From: Sphingomonas sp. SUN039
GTDB taxonomy: Bacteria > Pseudomonadota > Alphaproteobacteria > Sphingomonadales > Sphingomonadaceae
DNA length: 64,000 nt
Assembly: GCF_024758725.1 (NCBI RefSeq)
Contig: NZ_CP096972.1
Span: 2,586,001-2,650,000, forward strand
Direction: 5' to 3'
Made by a program: the position numbers and the translations under genes. Positions 9,154 through 18,394 of the stretch are shown here, piece after piece. Position 1 is the first letter of the stretch; every line of letters starts with the position of its first letter. Under the pieces are notes generated by a model. It saw nothing but the letters and a program-made list of their open reading frames with translations. It was not told the DNA's origin and did not search any database.

Positions 9154-9435
9154 TCAGCACCTTCCGGGTTCGGTGGCGCCGCACGAGTTGATGCGACCAG
9201 CATCCTGCATTTGCTGTCCCGCCTCTTGCGCGCCGCGCGACCGCGCGATCCAGTCGGCGCGGGTCATGCACACTTTGCGCGTCTGGACCAGCGACCCGGT
9301 AATCGATTCACGACGGCAAATGACGCGATCGGGATCGTCGCGACCCTTTGCGGCCGGTGTCGCAGTCTTGGTTTCGGCGACCAGTGTCGCAGGCAAAAGG
9401 CACAGCAGGACAACAACCGGCATATGGCGCAACAT
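9154..9435 (-). CDS. Small secreted Cys-containing protein
   Basis: 93 residues with a clear signal peptide (MLRHMPVVVLLCLLPATLVA). The mature part carries VICRRESITGSLVQ...KVCMTRADW, a pattern of two cysteines around a T/S-G-S/T turn that I know from many short uncharacterised sphingomonad proteins. Function unknown. The start at 9435 is preferred over upstream ATGs because it begins the signal peptide and has GGGAG upstream. It is divergent from the sulfotransferase gene, with a 99-bp gap. Confidence 0.7.
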   Translation of the reverse strand: MLRHMPVVVLLCLLPATLVAETKTATPAAKGRDDPDRVICRRESITGSLVQTRKVCMTRADWIARSRGAQEAGQQMQDAGRINSCGATEPGRC

Positions 9436-9534
9436 GGACGTACTCCCGGGACAATCGATGCCGTCCTTGTCGCAAGTCCAAAGACCGTCCGTCAATGGGG
9501 CGCGCGGCGCTGGCATTATCCCGACCCCTGCGCC

Positions 9535-11010
9535 ATGAGCGCATCCGGCATGACCCAGAACCCCGTCAGCACCGCATCCTTGCAGGCGCATGCCGACGCC
9601 TTGCTAGGCGCGGGCGATGTTGGGGGTGCAATCATGGCCTATCGCGCCCTGCTCGATCGGGTGCCCGCACGCGCCGACGCCTGGTACAATCTCGGCTATC
9701 TCCAACGTGTCCAGCGCGATTTTGCCGGTGCGCTCGACAGCTATTCACGCGCACTGGCCTGCGGGGTGTCGGGACCGGAAGCGGTTCATGTCAACCGCGC
9801 GGCCATCCTTGCCGAGCATTTCCACGACCCCGACGCCGCCGAGGTCGAACTGGGCAAGGCGATTGCCGCCAATCCGGCGTTCGTGCCCGCTTGGCTGAAC
9901 CTGGGCCTGTCGGGAGAGGATCGCGGCGACGCGGCAGCGGCACGCTTGGCCTATGCCGAGGCCGCCCGGATCGATCCCGCATGCGGGCGCGCCCACGCCC
10001 GGCTTGCCGCACTCGACGTGATCGCCGGCGACGCGGCGTCGGCAGCAACACGGCTCGACGCGTTGCTGACGCGGCCATTGCCGCCGGCCGAGGCAGCCGA
10101 GATCGGGTTCGCACTCGGCCACGCGCGCGACGCGACGGGGGACTACGATGCAGCTTTCGCGGCATTCGTCCGGGCGAACCGCACCGCACAGGCGCTGGTC
10201 CCGCCACCATTGCGCTATGACCGGGTCGCACACGACCGGCTGATCGACGACCTGATCCGCGCGTTCCCGCACGGCCACCGCCACGCCGCGCCGCTGGGGG
10301 GCGATCCGCCGCTGTTCGTCTGCGGGATGTTCCGGTCGGGATCGACCTTGTGCGAACGTCTGCTCGCGCGGCACAGCCGGGTGACGGCGGGCGGCGAACT
10401 CGAGACGATCCCGGCGCTGGTCGCCGCGCGGCTCCAGCCCTATCCGGCGGCAGTCGCGGCGCTGCCCGATGCAATGCTCGACGAATTGCGGAGCGATGTG
10501 TTGCGCGACGTGCAGGCGCGCTTCCCGGCTGCCGACGTGCTGACCGACAAATTATGCGCCAATTTCCTCCACATCGGCCTGATCAAGACGCTGTTTCCGG
10601 ACGCGAAAATTATCCACACTAGGCGTCATGCGCTCGACAATATCCTGTCGGTGTTCTTCCTCTATTTCGACGACAGCATTTCCTACGGTTTCGCGCTCGA
10701 CGATGCGGTGCATTACTACAGGGGCTACCGGCGGCTGATGGATCACTGGCGTATGCTCTACGCCGACGACATTTTCGATTTCGATTATGACGCGGTGGTC
10801 CGCGATCCCGAACCGGCGATGCGCGGCCTGCTCGAATTTTGCGGACTCGAGCCTGAAGCGGCGTGCCTTGCGGGACAAGCCGCGGAAGGCGCGGTCCGCA
10901 CGGCGAGCGCCTGGGCCGTTCGCCAGCCGCTCAACGACCGTTCGTCGGGGCGCTGGCGCAACTATGCCGCGCATATCCCGAATGCGATCGCCGCGCTCGA
11001 CGGTTATTGA
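9535..11010 (+). CDS. TPR-repeat sulfotransferase
   Basis: 491 residues. The first half, about 15-240, is TPR-like helical repeats (AWYNLGYLQRVQRDFAGALD; AWLNLGLSGEDRGD). The second half is a PAPS-dependent sulfotransferase domain. The 5'-phosphosulfate loop is FRSGSTLCERLL at about 267-278, and the 3'-phosphate region is HTRRHALDNILS. The C-terminal SSGRWRNY motif is typical of the family. The protein would transfer sulfate from PAPS to an unknown acceptor; the TPR part suggests a protein or peptide. An alternative start is 9550. Its end overlaps the convergent AspH gene by 7 bp. Confidence 0.88.
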   Translation: MSASGMTQNPVSTASLQAHADALLGAGDVGGAIMAYRALLDRVPARADAWYNLGYLQRVQRDFAGALDSYSRALACGVSGPEAVHVNRAAILAEHFHDPDAAEVELGKAIAANPAFVPAWLNLGLSGEDRGDAAAARLAYAEAARIDPACGRAHARLAALDVIAGDAASAATRLDALLTRPLPPAEAAEIGFALGHARDATGDYDAAFAAFVRANRTAQALVPPPLRYDRVAHDRLIDDLIRAFPHGHRHAAPLGGDPPLFVCGMFRSGSTLCERLLARHSRVTAGGELETIPALVAARLQPYPAAVAALPDAMLDELRSDVLRDVQARFPAADVLTDKLCANFLHIGLIKTLFPDAKIIHTRRHALDNILSVFFLYFDDSISYGFALDDAVHYYRGYRRLMDHWRMLYADDIFDFDYDAVVRDPEPAMRGLLEFCGLEPEAACLAGQAAEGAVRTASAWAVRQPLNDRSSGRWRNYAAHIPNAIAALDGY

Positions 11011-12263
11011 GGGTCGGTAATCGCGTAGAAATCGGCGAGCAGCGCCTGCTCGTCGGGCGTCAGATGCGGGTTCCAGACGTCGAAGATCAGGACGATGCGC
11101 GGCTTGTCGCTGTCGTTCCACGCTTCGTGCTCGATGGTGTCGTCGAACGCGAAAGCCTCGCCCTCGCGCCATTCGCGCGTTTCGCCGCCGACGCGGAAGC
11201 GGCACCCGTCGGGCACGACGAGCGGCAAATGGATGATCGCGCGGGTATTGGTGACGCCGGTGTGCGGCGGGATATGCGCGCCCGGTTTCAGGATCGAGAA
11301 GAACGCCGACGGCGCCTTGCCGACGACGCGGTTCTGCGGGGCGAGGTCGAGCGCGGCGGCGGTTTCGGGGCACAGGTCGCACACCGCATCGTTGCGAACC
11401 CCGTATTCCCACAGGAAGCACGCGCTCCAGTCGAGCGAGCCGTCGAGCGCAGTCCATTTATTGTCGGGCGTGCCCTTGTCCATCCGGACATAGGGGCGGA
11501 TCGCTGCGCCGCCGCCCGCCATGATCGCCAGCGCCTCGGCCCGGATCGCGTCGGTCCGCGCCTCGACCGCCGACAGCCAGGGGAAGAGATCGCGGTCGAA
11601 GAATTCGTCGGCGGGGAGGAAGGGGAAATGCACGCCCGCACATTCGTTGCGATAGATGGTGCGGCCATGAAGGCTGTGATCGACGCAGGCGCGGAAGCGG
11701 CGGGCGGCAGGGCCCATGGCCGAAAGCCGGTCGCCGAGCGCCGCGTCGAGCGCGGTATCGAGCGCGCTGTTGTGCGCGGCGAGAAAGGCGCGGCCGCGGG
11801 CCTTGGCATCGACAATTCCGGGCGGCGGCTGATCGATCGTCGCGGCAAGCTGGACAACCGCACTCCACGCCTGCGCCGCTTCGCGCAAGTCGCCGCGTCG
11901 TTCGTGGAGCTCGGCAAGGCGCAGCTGGCCGACGAAGTGCCGCCGGTCGATGTCGAGCGCCGCGCCGAGGGCGGCACGTTCGCCCGCATCGTCGCCGAGC
12001 ATGCGACAAGCGGTCGCGACATTGATCCACAGGGTCGGCTCACTCGGATCGGCGACGGCAGCGGCACGAAAGCGGTCGCGCGCGCCCGACGGATCGCCGT
12101 TGGCAAGGCCATGCGTCCCCAGCATGTTGAGAATGCGCGGCTCGCCGGGTGCGAGGCGCAAGGCATTCTCGAGCAACCGCCCCTCTTCCCGCCCGTCGCC
12201 GCGCTGGCGGGCAGCGGCCGCAGCGGTCAGCAGTTCCATAACAGGCGGGGCAAGTTCGCTCAT
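11004..12263 (-). CDS. TPR-containing aspartyl/asparaginyl beta-hydroxylase
   Basis: 419 residues. N-terminal TPR-like repeats (about 8-160) lead into an AspH/LpxO-type double-stranded beta-helix. The Fe(II)/2-oxoglutarate site is visible as PPHTGVTNTR (His334 and the following Arg), then IEHEAWN (His379), then KPRIVLIFD (Arg389 for 2-oxoglutarate). As in bacterial AspH proteins, the usual Asp of the metal triad is not evident. The expected reaction is hydroxylation of Asp or Asn side chains in a partner. The start at 12263 is chosen over 12284. It is convergent with the TPR-sulfotransferase and divergent from the sulfotransferase-like gene. Confidence 0.88.
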   Translation of the reverse strand: MSELAPPVMELLTAAAAARQRGDGREEGRLLENALRLAPGEPRILNMLGTHGLANGDPSGARDRFRAAAVADPSEPTLWINVATACRMLGDDAGERAALGAALDIDRRHFVGQLRLAELHERRGDLREAAQAWSAVVQLAATIDQPPPGIVDAKARGRAFLAAHNSALDTALDAALGDRLSAMGPAARRFRACVDHSLHGRTIYRNECAGVHFPFLPADEFFDRDLFPWLSAVEARTDAIRAEALAIMAGGGAAIRPYVRMDKGTPDNKWTALDGSLDWSACFLWEYGVRNDAVCDLCPETAAALDLAPQNRVVGKAPSAFFSILKPGAHIPPHTGVTNTRAIIHLPLVVPDGCRFRVGGETREWREGEAFAFDDTIEHEAWNDSDKPRIVLIFDVWNPHLTPDEQALLADFYAITDPQ

Positions 12264-12343
12264 AGGCTTACCCGCAAAACACAATGACGGGGCGCGCGCA
12301 AGGCGGCGTGGACGCTCGGTGCGGTTGCTGTTACGCCCGACAC

Positions 12344-13360
12344 ATGACGACGCCCCCGGCCCGCGCCGTGCTTGCGCCCGAATGGCTGGCGCATCGCTAT
12401 GACGAAACCCATGACGCGATCCACATGATCGAAGTACCGCGCGCGGTGCGACGGCGAGAGCCGTTCCTCGTCGACGCCCATCTGACGGCAGCCTCGACCC
12501 CGACCGTGTTGTCGCGCGGCGACGTGCTTTCAGCCGCCCTGCACCCTGCGCCGCTGCACTTCATCTTTCATTCCGCCTATTGCTGTTCGACCCTGCTGGC
12601 GAATGCGTTCGACCGGCCCGGGCTGGCGTCTTCGCTGAAAGAGCCGCAGCTGCTGGCCGACATGGTCGGCTGGCGGCACCGGGGCGGCGATCAGCATGCC
12701 ATCGGCAGAATGCTCGACCAGTCGCTGACGCTGCTTGCGCGTCCGTTCGAGGCGGGCGAGGCCATGATCGTCAAGCCATCGAACGTGGTCAACGGTCTGG
12801 CCCAGGCAATGATGAACATCCGGCCGGATGCGAAGGCGGTGCTGCTCTACGCACCGCTGCGCGGGTTCCTCGCCTCGATCGCGCGCAAGGGGATGTGGGG
12901 GCGGCTGTGGGTGCGCGAGTTGCTGGCCAAGCAACTGGCCGACGGCACGGTCGATCTCGGCTTCAACCCCCGCGACTATCTGCTCCATACCGACTTGCAG
13001 GCTGCCGCCGTCGGATGGCTCGCGCAGAAGAAGCTGTTTCAGACGATGGCGACGCGCTGGCCCGACCGCGTGCGAACGCTCGACAGCGACGTGCTGGTGG
13101 CGCGGCCGCACGCCGCGTTGCGTGCCAGTGCCGCGTTGTTCGGCCTCGATCTCGACGACGCAACCACGGATGCCATTGTTGCCGACGTCTTTGCGCGCAA
13201 TGCCAAGGACGGCACCGTTTTCGCTGAGGGCCAGCGCGGCAGCGACCGTGCGGCGGGCGAAGCGGTCCACGGCGAGGAGATCGAAAAGGTCGCGATCTGG
13301 GCCGACGTCGTGGCGCGCGACGCGGGCATCGCAGCGGAACTGCCTGCACCACTGATTTAA
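12344..13360 (+). CDS. Sulfotransferase-like protein
   Basis: 338 residues. FHSAYCCSTLLANAF (about 78-92) resembles a PAPS-binding loop, and KAVLLYAPLRGFLASIARKG resembles the 3'-phosphate-binding helix, so I call it a diverged sulfotransferase. No TPR region is present. The fold assignment is moderate and activity is uncertain because the loop is Cys-rich and lacks the usual Arg-Ser-Gly. It sits 80 bp from the divergent AspH gene and next to the TonB receptor, so a shared process is likely by context. Confidence 0.65.
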   Translation: MTTPPARAVLAPEWLAHRYDETHDAIHMIEVPRAVRRREPFLVDAHLTAASTPTVLSRGDVLSAALHPAPLHFIFHSAYCCSTLLANAFDRPGLASSLKEPQLLADMVGWRHRGGDQHAIGRMLDQSLTLLARPFEAGEAMIVKPSNVVNGLAQAMMNIRPDAKAVLLYAPLRGFLASIARKGMWGRLWVRELLAKQLADGTVDLGFNPRDYLLHTDLQAAAVGWLAQKKLFQTMATRWPDRVRTLDSDVLVARPHAALRASAALFGLDLDDATTDAIVADVFARNAKDGTVFAEGQRGSDRAAGEAVHGEEIEKVAIWADVVARDAGIAAELPAPLI

Positions 13361-13401
13361 CGTAAGTTACTCCCTAGCGTAGCGCAGGGGAGGAGTTCGA
13401 C

Positions 13402-13431
13402 AAAAAAGGGCGGCCCCGAAGGACCGCCCTA
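13402..13431 (-). terminator. Rho-independent terminator with UUCG loop
   Basis: On the minus strand, AGGGCGGTCC-TTCG-GGGCCGCCCT forms a stem of about ten pairs with a very stable UUCG tetraloop, followed by six T. It begins 27 bp after the TonB receptor stop and clearly ends that gene. Confidence 0.92.
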
Positions 13432-13457
13432 TCTTGTCTTTCGACTGACCCGAAGGA

Positions 13458-16442
13458 TCAGAAGCGGACGTTAACCGTCGCGGCGAACCGGCGACCGATC
13501 GGGTCGTAGGTCGACGGGAAGGTGTTGCCCGAGTTCTGGCCGGTGGTGCCAGCAGCCGAACCGACGACCGGCGGCGCCTTGTTCAGGATGTTGAAGGCGG
13601 TGAGCGTGAGCTGCAGTTCCTTCGTGATCGAGAAGCGCGCCGACAGATCGAAGTAATCGAACGCCGGGATCTGGTTGAAGTTGGCAGTCTGGCCCGCAAG
13701 CGGCGACGGTCCGGAGATCGTGCCGTTGAACAGGTTGCGGCTGGTCGCCGTGAACCCGCGCGCGGCGAAATCGTCGGCCTGGCCTTCGTACTTCATGGCC
13801 CCGATGTGACGCCACAGCACCGACAGATCGACATCCGGGAAGCCGAAGGTCACGCGCTGCGTCCAGCTCCACTTGGGCTGAAGCGCACCGTTCTGCGACG
13901 AGCAGTTGGCGCTGTAGTAACCGACGCACTCACGGTTGAAGCCGGTCGGCGACGCACGGAACTGGGCGGTACGCGTCCAGTTGCCGTTCAAGTCGTAGTT
14001 GAACTTGAACACGTCGAAATCGTGACGCCAGCCCAGCTTGAAGTCGATACCTGCCGTCGCCAGACGACCGGCATTGGTCAACGGAGTCGGCAGACCCAGG
14101 ATCGGGTTGGTCGCGGTCGAGGTGCCCGACAGACGACCGTTCACCACGTTACGACGAATGCCCGTGCACGCCGCCGAGGTCGCCGATGCCGCCGTGATGG
14201 TGTTGAAGCACGCACCGAGCACATCCGACGAGGTCGCAGACGTGATCGCGTCGTTCACCCGCACGTCGTAATAATCGATCGAGAAGGTTAGGTTCGGAAT
14301 CACGTCCTGCGGCTGGATGACCAAGCCGACGGTGAAGGTGTCGGCCTTTTCCGGGTTCAGGTTCGGGTTACCACCGCCGGTGGCATTGGCCTGGCCCGCG
14401 CTCGGGTTCTGGATGAGCCCGATCTGCGCCGCCGTTGCACCCTGAGCGATACAAACCGCCGTCAGGTTCGCGTTACCGACCGGTGCCGTACCTGCGCACG
14501 GATCGACGAGCAGGCTGGTCAGCCCGGTCGAAGCCGGAACGAACAATTCGCCGATGTTGGCGGCACGAACCGCGCGGCTGTAGGTTCCGCGGAACTTCAG
14601 CGCACTGATCGGCGCCCAGGTCACGCCGACCTTGTAGGTGGTGGCACCTTTCGACAGCGCGCCGGCAATGTCGGTCTTGGAACTCGAATAGCGCGCGCCC
14701 GCCTGAAGCGTTAGCTCGTCGAAGAAGGGCTGATCCTTGGCAATCGGCACCGCCAGTTCGCCGAACACTTCCTTGGTAGCATAGCCACCCGAGAACGCGG
14801 TCACAGCACCACCGGCACCGCCGAGTTCGCCCGGGATAGCCGCAAGGTTATCGGGCGCACGCGTCGCCGAATATTTGCGATATTCGCCGCCGACCGCGAA
14901 CGACACCGGTTCCGATGCCGACGGGATGGTGAAACCGAAGTCGCCCGACAGCACGCCGTTGACCTGCGCCAGAGTCGAGCGGTTTGCGACGCTGCTGGTC
15001 ACGCCGCCGACAAAGGCGTTCATCGCCGAAGAGATGCTGCCCGCCGGACCGAAGATGTTGAGCGGGACGCAGCCGTTCGCCGTGCTGGTGCACGCCGTCG
15101 TACTGGTCGCCAGCAATGCCTGCTGCACGCGCGAGTTGGCGTAATAGCCGCCACGCGTTTCGATATTCTCGCTCTCGCCATACGAACCCGAGAAGTCGAA
15201 CTTCAGCGTGTCGGTGATGTTGAAGCGCGCACCGGCTGTGTAATCGAACACGGTGGTCACATAGGTGCTGATACGCGGTCCGAGTTCGACGGCACGACGG
15301 TAAACGCCGCCGAGGCTGAGCGTGGTTGCCGCATTGCACAGCGCGACGGTTGCGAAACCGTTAGCGGCGCAGACCTGATCCTTGATCGTGCCGGTCAGAT
15401 ACGGGTTGGTCGGGTTGATGTTCAGCACGTTGCCGAAGATGCCCGACGGCGCGATGATCGACTGCGTGGTGTTCTTTGAGAACATCGCGCGGCTGTAAAC
15501 CTCGATCGAATCCGAGATTTCGTAGCGCGCCGCCGCATAGGCGTTGTAGCGACGGAACGGCGTCTGGAAGATGTTGTACGGGTTGAAGTTGAAACCGTTG
15601 TAGAACGGCACCAGCGCGGTACCGGCGGCGTTGATCTGGATGTCGCCGTCGCTGCCGGGGACAACCGTCGCATAGCGCGTGTCCGAAAGCACGGTCGGCG
15701 TCGAGGTGAACGACGAACCCGACGCAACGCCCGAGGTCGACGAGATACCGAAGATCGAAACGGGGCGGTCGCCCTGATAAATCGGGTCGGTTTCGATATA
15801 ACCGATGCCGAGGACCGCGTTGCCGCGACCGTCGTCGAAATTGGCCCCCATCGTCAGGTCGACGCGGAGCGTGTTGCCGTCGCCCTTTGCCGAAATCTGC
15901 TCCGAGGCCTGCGCGGCGAAACCGGCGAAGTCACGCTTGGTGATGAAGTTGACGACACCCGCGATGGCGTCGGCACCATAGGTGCTCGATGCGCCGCCGG
16001 TCAGAACCTCGACGCGGTCGACGAGGGCGAGCGGGATGTTGTTCAGATCGACCGTGCCGTTGAAGTTGGCCGGAACCGTGCGACGACCATCGAGCAGGAT
16101 GAGGTTACGGTTCGAACCGAGACCGCGAAGGTTCAGCGTCGAACCCGACGACGACTGGCCGTTGTTGACCTGCTGGCCGTTGCCCGGAATGACGCCCGGA
16201 ATTTCGCGCAGGATCTGTTCGGCGGTGTTGGTCTGGCGGAGCTGAAGCTCTTCGCTGCCCACGGCCGTGATCGGCGACGACGAAGCGATGTTGGGGTTGG
16301 CGATCAGCGTGCCGGTGACGATGATCGTGTCTTCCTCGGCAGCAGCCGGGGCGGGCGTCTGCGCGAAGGCAGGTGCCGAAGCGAGCGAACCCGCGATGAT
16401 GGTCGTCGCCAGCAGATTGCGGCGGAGAGCCTTGGTAACCAT
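13458..16442 (-). CDS. TonB-dependent outer-membrane receptor
   Basis: 994 residues. It has a signal peptide ending SAPAFA, a TonB-box-like DTIIVTG at about 38-44, and a plug domain (ILREIPGVIPGN; LNLRGLGSNRNLILLDGRR; VEVLTGGASSTYGADAIAGVVN). A long beta-barrel follows, ending in an aromatic residue (FAATVNVRF), the usual outer-membrane assembly signal. The substrate cannot be told from sequence. It belongs to the sphingomonad group that carries a long extracellular-loop-rich barrel and no FecA-type signalling domain. The 5' leader has two hairpins and the 3' end a strong terminator, so it looks like a single-gene transcript. Neighbouring sulfotransferase and hydroxylase genes may act on its cargo. 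Confidence 0.95.
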   Translation of the reverse strand: MVTKALRRNLLATTIIAGSLASAPAFAQTPAPAAAEEDTIIVTGTLIANPNIASSSPITAVGSEELQLRQTNTAEQILREIPGVIPGNGQQVNNGQSSSGSTLNLRGLGSNRNLILLDGRRTVPANFNGTVDLNNIPLALVDRVEVLTGGASSTYGADAIAGVVNFITKRDFAGFAAQASEQISAKGDGNTLRVDLTMGANFDDGRGNAVLGIGYIETDPIYQGDRPVSIFGISSTSGVASGSSFTSTPTVLSDTRYATVVPGSDGDIQINAAGTALVPFYNGFNFNPYNIFQTPFRRYNAYAAARYEISDSIEVYSRAMFSKNTTQSIIAPSGIFGNVLNINPTNPYLTGTIKDQVCAANGFATVALCNAATTLSLGGVYRRAVELGPRISTYVTTVFDYTAGARFNITDTLKFDFSGSYGESENIETRGGYYANSRVQQALLATSTTACTSTANGCVPLNIFGPAGSISSAMNAFVGGVTSSVANRSTLAQVNGVLSGDFGFTIPSASEPVSFAVGGEYRKYSATRAPDNLAAIPGELGGAGGAVTAFSGGYATKEVFGELAVPIAKDQPFFDELTLQAGARYSSSKTDIAGALSKGATTYKVGVTWAPISALKFRGTYSRAVRAANIGELFVPASTGLTSLLVDPCAGTAPVGNANLTAVCIAQGATAAQIGLIQNPSAGQANATGGGNPNLNPEKADTFTVGLVIQPQDVIPNLTFSIDYYDVRVNDAITSATSSDVLGACFNTITAASATSAACTGIRRNVVNGRLSGTSTATNPILGLPTPLTNAGRLATAGIDFKLGWRHDFDVFKFNYDLNGNWTRTAQFRASPTGFNRECVGYYSANCSSQNGALQPKWSWTQRVTFGFPDVDLSVLWRHIGAMKYEGQADDFAARGFTATSRNLFNGTISGPSPLAGQTANFNQIPAFDYFDLSARFSITKELQLTLTAFNILNKAPPVVGSAAGTTGQNSGNTFPSTYDPIGRRFAATVNVRF

Positions 16443-16500
16443 GTGGTTGTATCCCCTAGTTTCGGTGGCTTTCGCCGCCGTTTGAAACCTTTGCGTGTTA

Positions 16501-16537
16501 CGTTTCCGGACACGGAAACGGGCGGAATCCTCCCGCC
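16501..16537 (-). promoter_or_regulatory. Two hairpins in the TonB-receptor leader
   Basis: CGTTTCCG pairs perfectly with CGGAAACG across four bases (16501-16520). Next to it, GGCGG pairs with CCGCC around seven bases (16521-16537). Both lie 60-95 bp before the receptor start and could be operator half-sites or mRNA structure. The mechanism is not shown by sequence alone. Confidence 0.45.
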
Positions 16538-16693
16538 AGATGGGCGGCGTCTAGGAGAATCGCGCCCCTGATTGCAACGCCGCACTGGGGCGCGACGCCC
16601 GTTTGATGCCCGATTGTTGTATTTGTGACACAGGTTTGTCATCCCGCCTGCCGCGCCGCATGATGCGGGTCGAGTTTGCGGAGAGAAGTTTCG

Positions 16694-17230
16694 ATGATGC
16701 GTTTCCTGCTGCCCACCTGCGCCGTCCTGATTGCTGTGCCTGCCATCGGGGCCGCACCAACTCCGCCCGTTCCCGCCGCCAAACCGGTGACCGCTTTGCA
16801 GTCCTGTCGCGCGGTGACGGATGCTGCCGCGCGGCTGGCGTGCTACGACCGTGCGGTCGATGCGCTGTCGGCGGCCACCGCCAGCGGCGATGTCGTCGTC
16901 GTCGAGCGCACCGAAGTGCGAAAGGCGCGCAAGGGGCTGTTCGGCTTCACCCTGCCGCGGATCGGCTTCCTGACCGGCAAGGCCGACAATGCCGAAGATA
17001 CGGCGGACGCGAAAGAACTGGCCACAGTCGTCACCGCAGGGCGGTCGATCGGCAACGGAAAATGGCGGTTTACCGTCGAGGGCGGCGCGGTATGGGAGAC
17101 GGTCGAGGCTAGCTCGGCGTTCAGCGATCCCTTGCCGGGCCGCAAAGTGTTGATCGAAAAAGGCTTGATGGGGGCCTATTTCGCGACCGTCGAAAAGGGG
17201 CGACGGGTGCAGGCCAAACGGATCGGCTGA
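16694..17230 (+). CDS. Secreted protein of unknown function
   Basis: 178 residues with a signal peptide (MMRFLLPTCAVLIAVPAIGA). The N-terminal mature part has CRAVTDAAARLACYDRAVDAL, a two-cysteine C...CYD motif seen in many short periplasmic proteins of alphaproteobacteria. The rest is predicted beta-rich (NGKWRFTVEGGAVWETVE). Function not known. The start at 16694 has GAGAGAAG upstream. It converges on the M23 lipoprotein gene with a 25-bp gap. Confidence 0.75.
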   Translation: MMRFLLPTCAVLIAVPAIGAAPTPPVPAAKPVTALQSCRAVTDAAARLACYDRAVDALSAATASGDVVVVERTEVRKARKGLFGFTLPRIGFLTGKADNAEDTADAKELATVVTAGRSIGNGKWRFTVEGGAVWETVEASSAFSDPLPGRKVLIEKGLMGAYFATVEKGRRVQAKRIG

Positions 17231-17255
17231 GCGCTGTTGCGGTTCGGCAAGCCCG

Positions 17256-18167
17256 TTATTGCGGTCCCGCCAGCAACAGCGGGTCGATGCGGCGGTCGAG
17301 CCATTTCATGCCCCAGTGAAGGTGCGGACCCGAGGCACGGCCGGTCATGCCGACCGCCCCGACCACCTGCCCCTGCCGCACGCGGTCGCCGACCTTCACG
17401 TCATGGCGCGAGAGATGGAGGAAAGCGCTGTTCAGCCCCATGCCATGGTCGATCATCAGGATTTTGCCCTCGAGCGTGAAAGGCTGGGCGGCGGCGAGGG
17501 TGACGACACCGTCGGCGGGCGCGACAACCGGTGTGCCGGTCGGGCGCGCGACATCCACACCCGAATGCGGCGCGCCCTTTTCGCCATTGGCATAGACGCG
17601 GCTCGACCCGAACAGGCCCGAGATGCGCCCCTTTACCGGCCAGATGAAGCGTTGCCGCCATCCGTCAGCGCCACCGTCGATCCGCCTTGCAGCATTGATC
17701 TGGGCGAGTTCGGGCGGTCGCAGTCGCGCGAATTCGGCGGAAGGCTGGGCAAAGCGCGGCAAGCCCGCGATCGTTTCGACCCGCCAGGCGCGCGGCTCGA
17801 CCTTGAGCGGCAGCTCGACGCCGCGTCCGTCGCGGGCTGTCGCGCGCAGCATCGCGGTAGGGGCGGCGTCGCTGTTGAAGCCGATGATGAACCTGCCATC
17901 GGGCGCGACACGCACCGGCTGTCCGTCGAGCGTCAGGTTCAGCGTGCCGGGCGCGAGCTGGCCGAGCATGATGCCGCCCTGCACCGCGACGCCGGTCAGC
18001 ACGATCGGGCCGCTGCGGACCTCGGGTGTGCGGGGCGGCGGGGCGACATGCATCGGCGGTGGCGCAGGGGCTGCGGCGGCCGTCGCCTCACGCGGCACCG
18101 GCGCGATGCAACTGCCCGCCAGCACCGCGACCGAAGCCGCGAACGCGCCCGCGCCGAGCCGCGTCAC
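17256..18167 (-). CDS. M23/LytM metallopeptidase lipoprotein
   Basis: 303 residues with a GTG start that overlaps the DUF2093 stop (GTGA). A lipoprotein signal ends LAGSC, and a Pro/Ala-rich linker follows. The C-terminal LytM domain keeps the zinc residues: His201 and Asp205 in HSGVD, and HLH at 282-284. It should therefore be an active murein endopeptidase, unlike the EnvC homologue at 22234. It is the last gene of an operon with xseA and DUF2093. A longer ATG-started reading back to 18371 is rejected because it hides the lipobox and overlaps DUF2093. Confidence 0.88.
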   Translation of the reverse strand: MTRLGAGAFAASVAVLAGSCIAPVPREATAAAAPAPPPMHVAPPPRTPEVRSGPIVLTGVAVQGGIMLGQLAPGTLNLTLDGQPVRVAPDGRFIIGFNSDAAPTAMLRATARDGRGVELPLKVEPRAWRVETIAGLPRFAQPSAEFARLRPPELAQINAARRIDGGADGWRQRFIWPVKGRISGLFGSSRVYANGEKGAPHSGVDVARPTGTPVVAPADGVVTLAAAQPFTLEGKILMIDHGMGLNSAFLHLSRHDVKVGDRVRQGQVVGAVGMTGRASGPHLHWGMKWLDRRIDPLLLAGPQ

Positions 18168-18361
18168 GCGCTCAGCGCCGCCGTCGAGATCGCAGCGCTG
18201 GCATAGGCTTGCTGTTTCGCGACGCTCCAATAGCGCAGATCGTCGAGCAGGATCCGTTCGCCGCTGACCGCGCAAAGGACATGATCGCCCTGCACGAGGA
18301 CGCGAAAGCCATTGGCCATATAGTGCAGCCGCGCGAGGCGGCCCGAGGGGGACATCAACAT
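18164..18361 (-). CDS. DUF2093 family protein
   Basis: 65 residues, of which most match the DUF2093 pattern: GRLARLHYMANGFRVL, then VLCAVSGERILLDDLRYWSV. No function is known. It is coupled by GTGA to the M23 lipoprotein and follows xseA by 33 bp. A small soluble protein with a conserved Cys and an RYWS motif; possibly a nucleic-acid or metal-binding module, but that is a guess. Confidence 0.85.
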   Translation of the reverse strand: MLMSPSGRLARLHYMANGFRVLVQGDHVLCAVSGERILLDDLRYWSVAKQQAYASAAISTAALSA

Positions 18362-18394
18362 CGAACGCCATTTAGCGCCGATGGCATTTTTTCG

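Noticed and set aside
9211-9534. N-terminal extension of the TPR-sulfotransferase
   Set aside because: Covers the oppositely oriented small secreted gene, and its composition is not protein-like.
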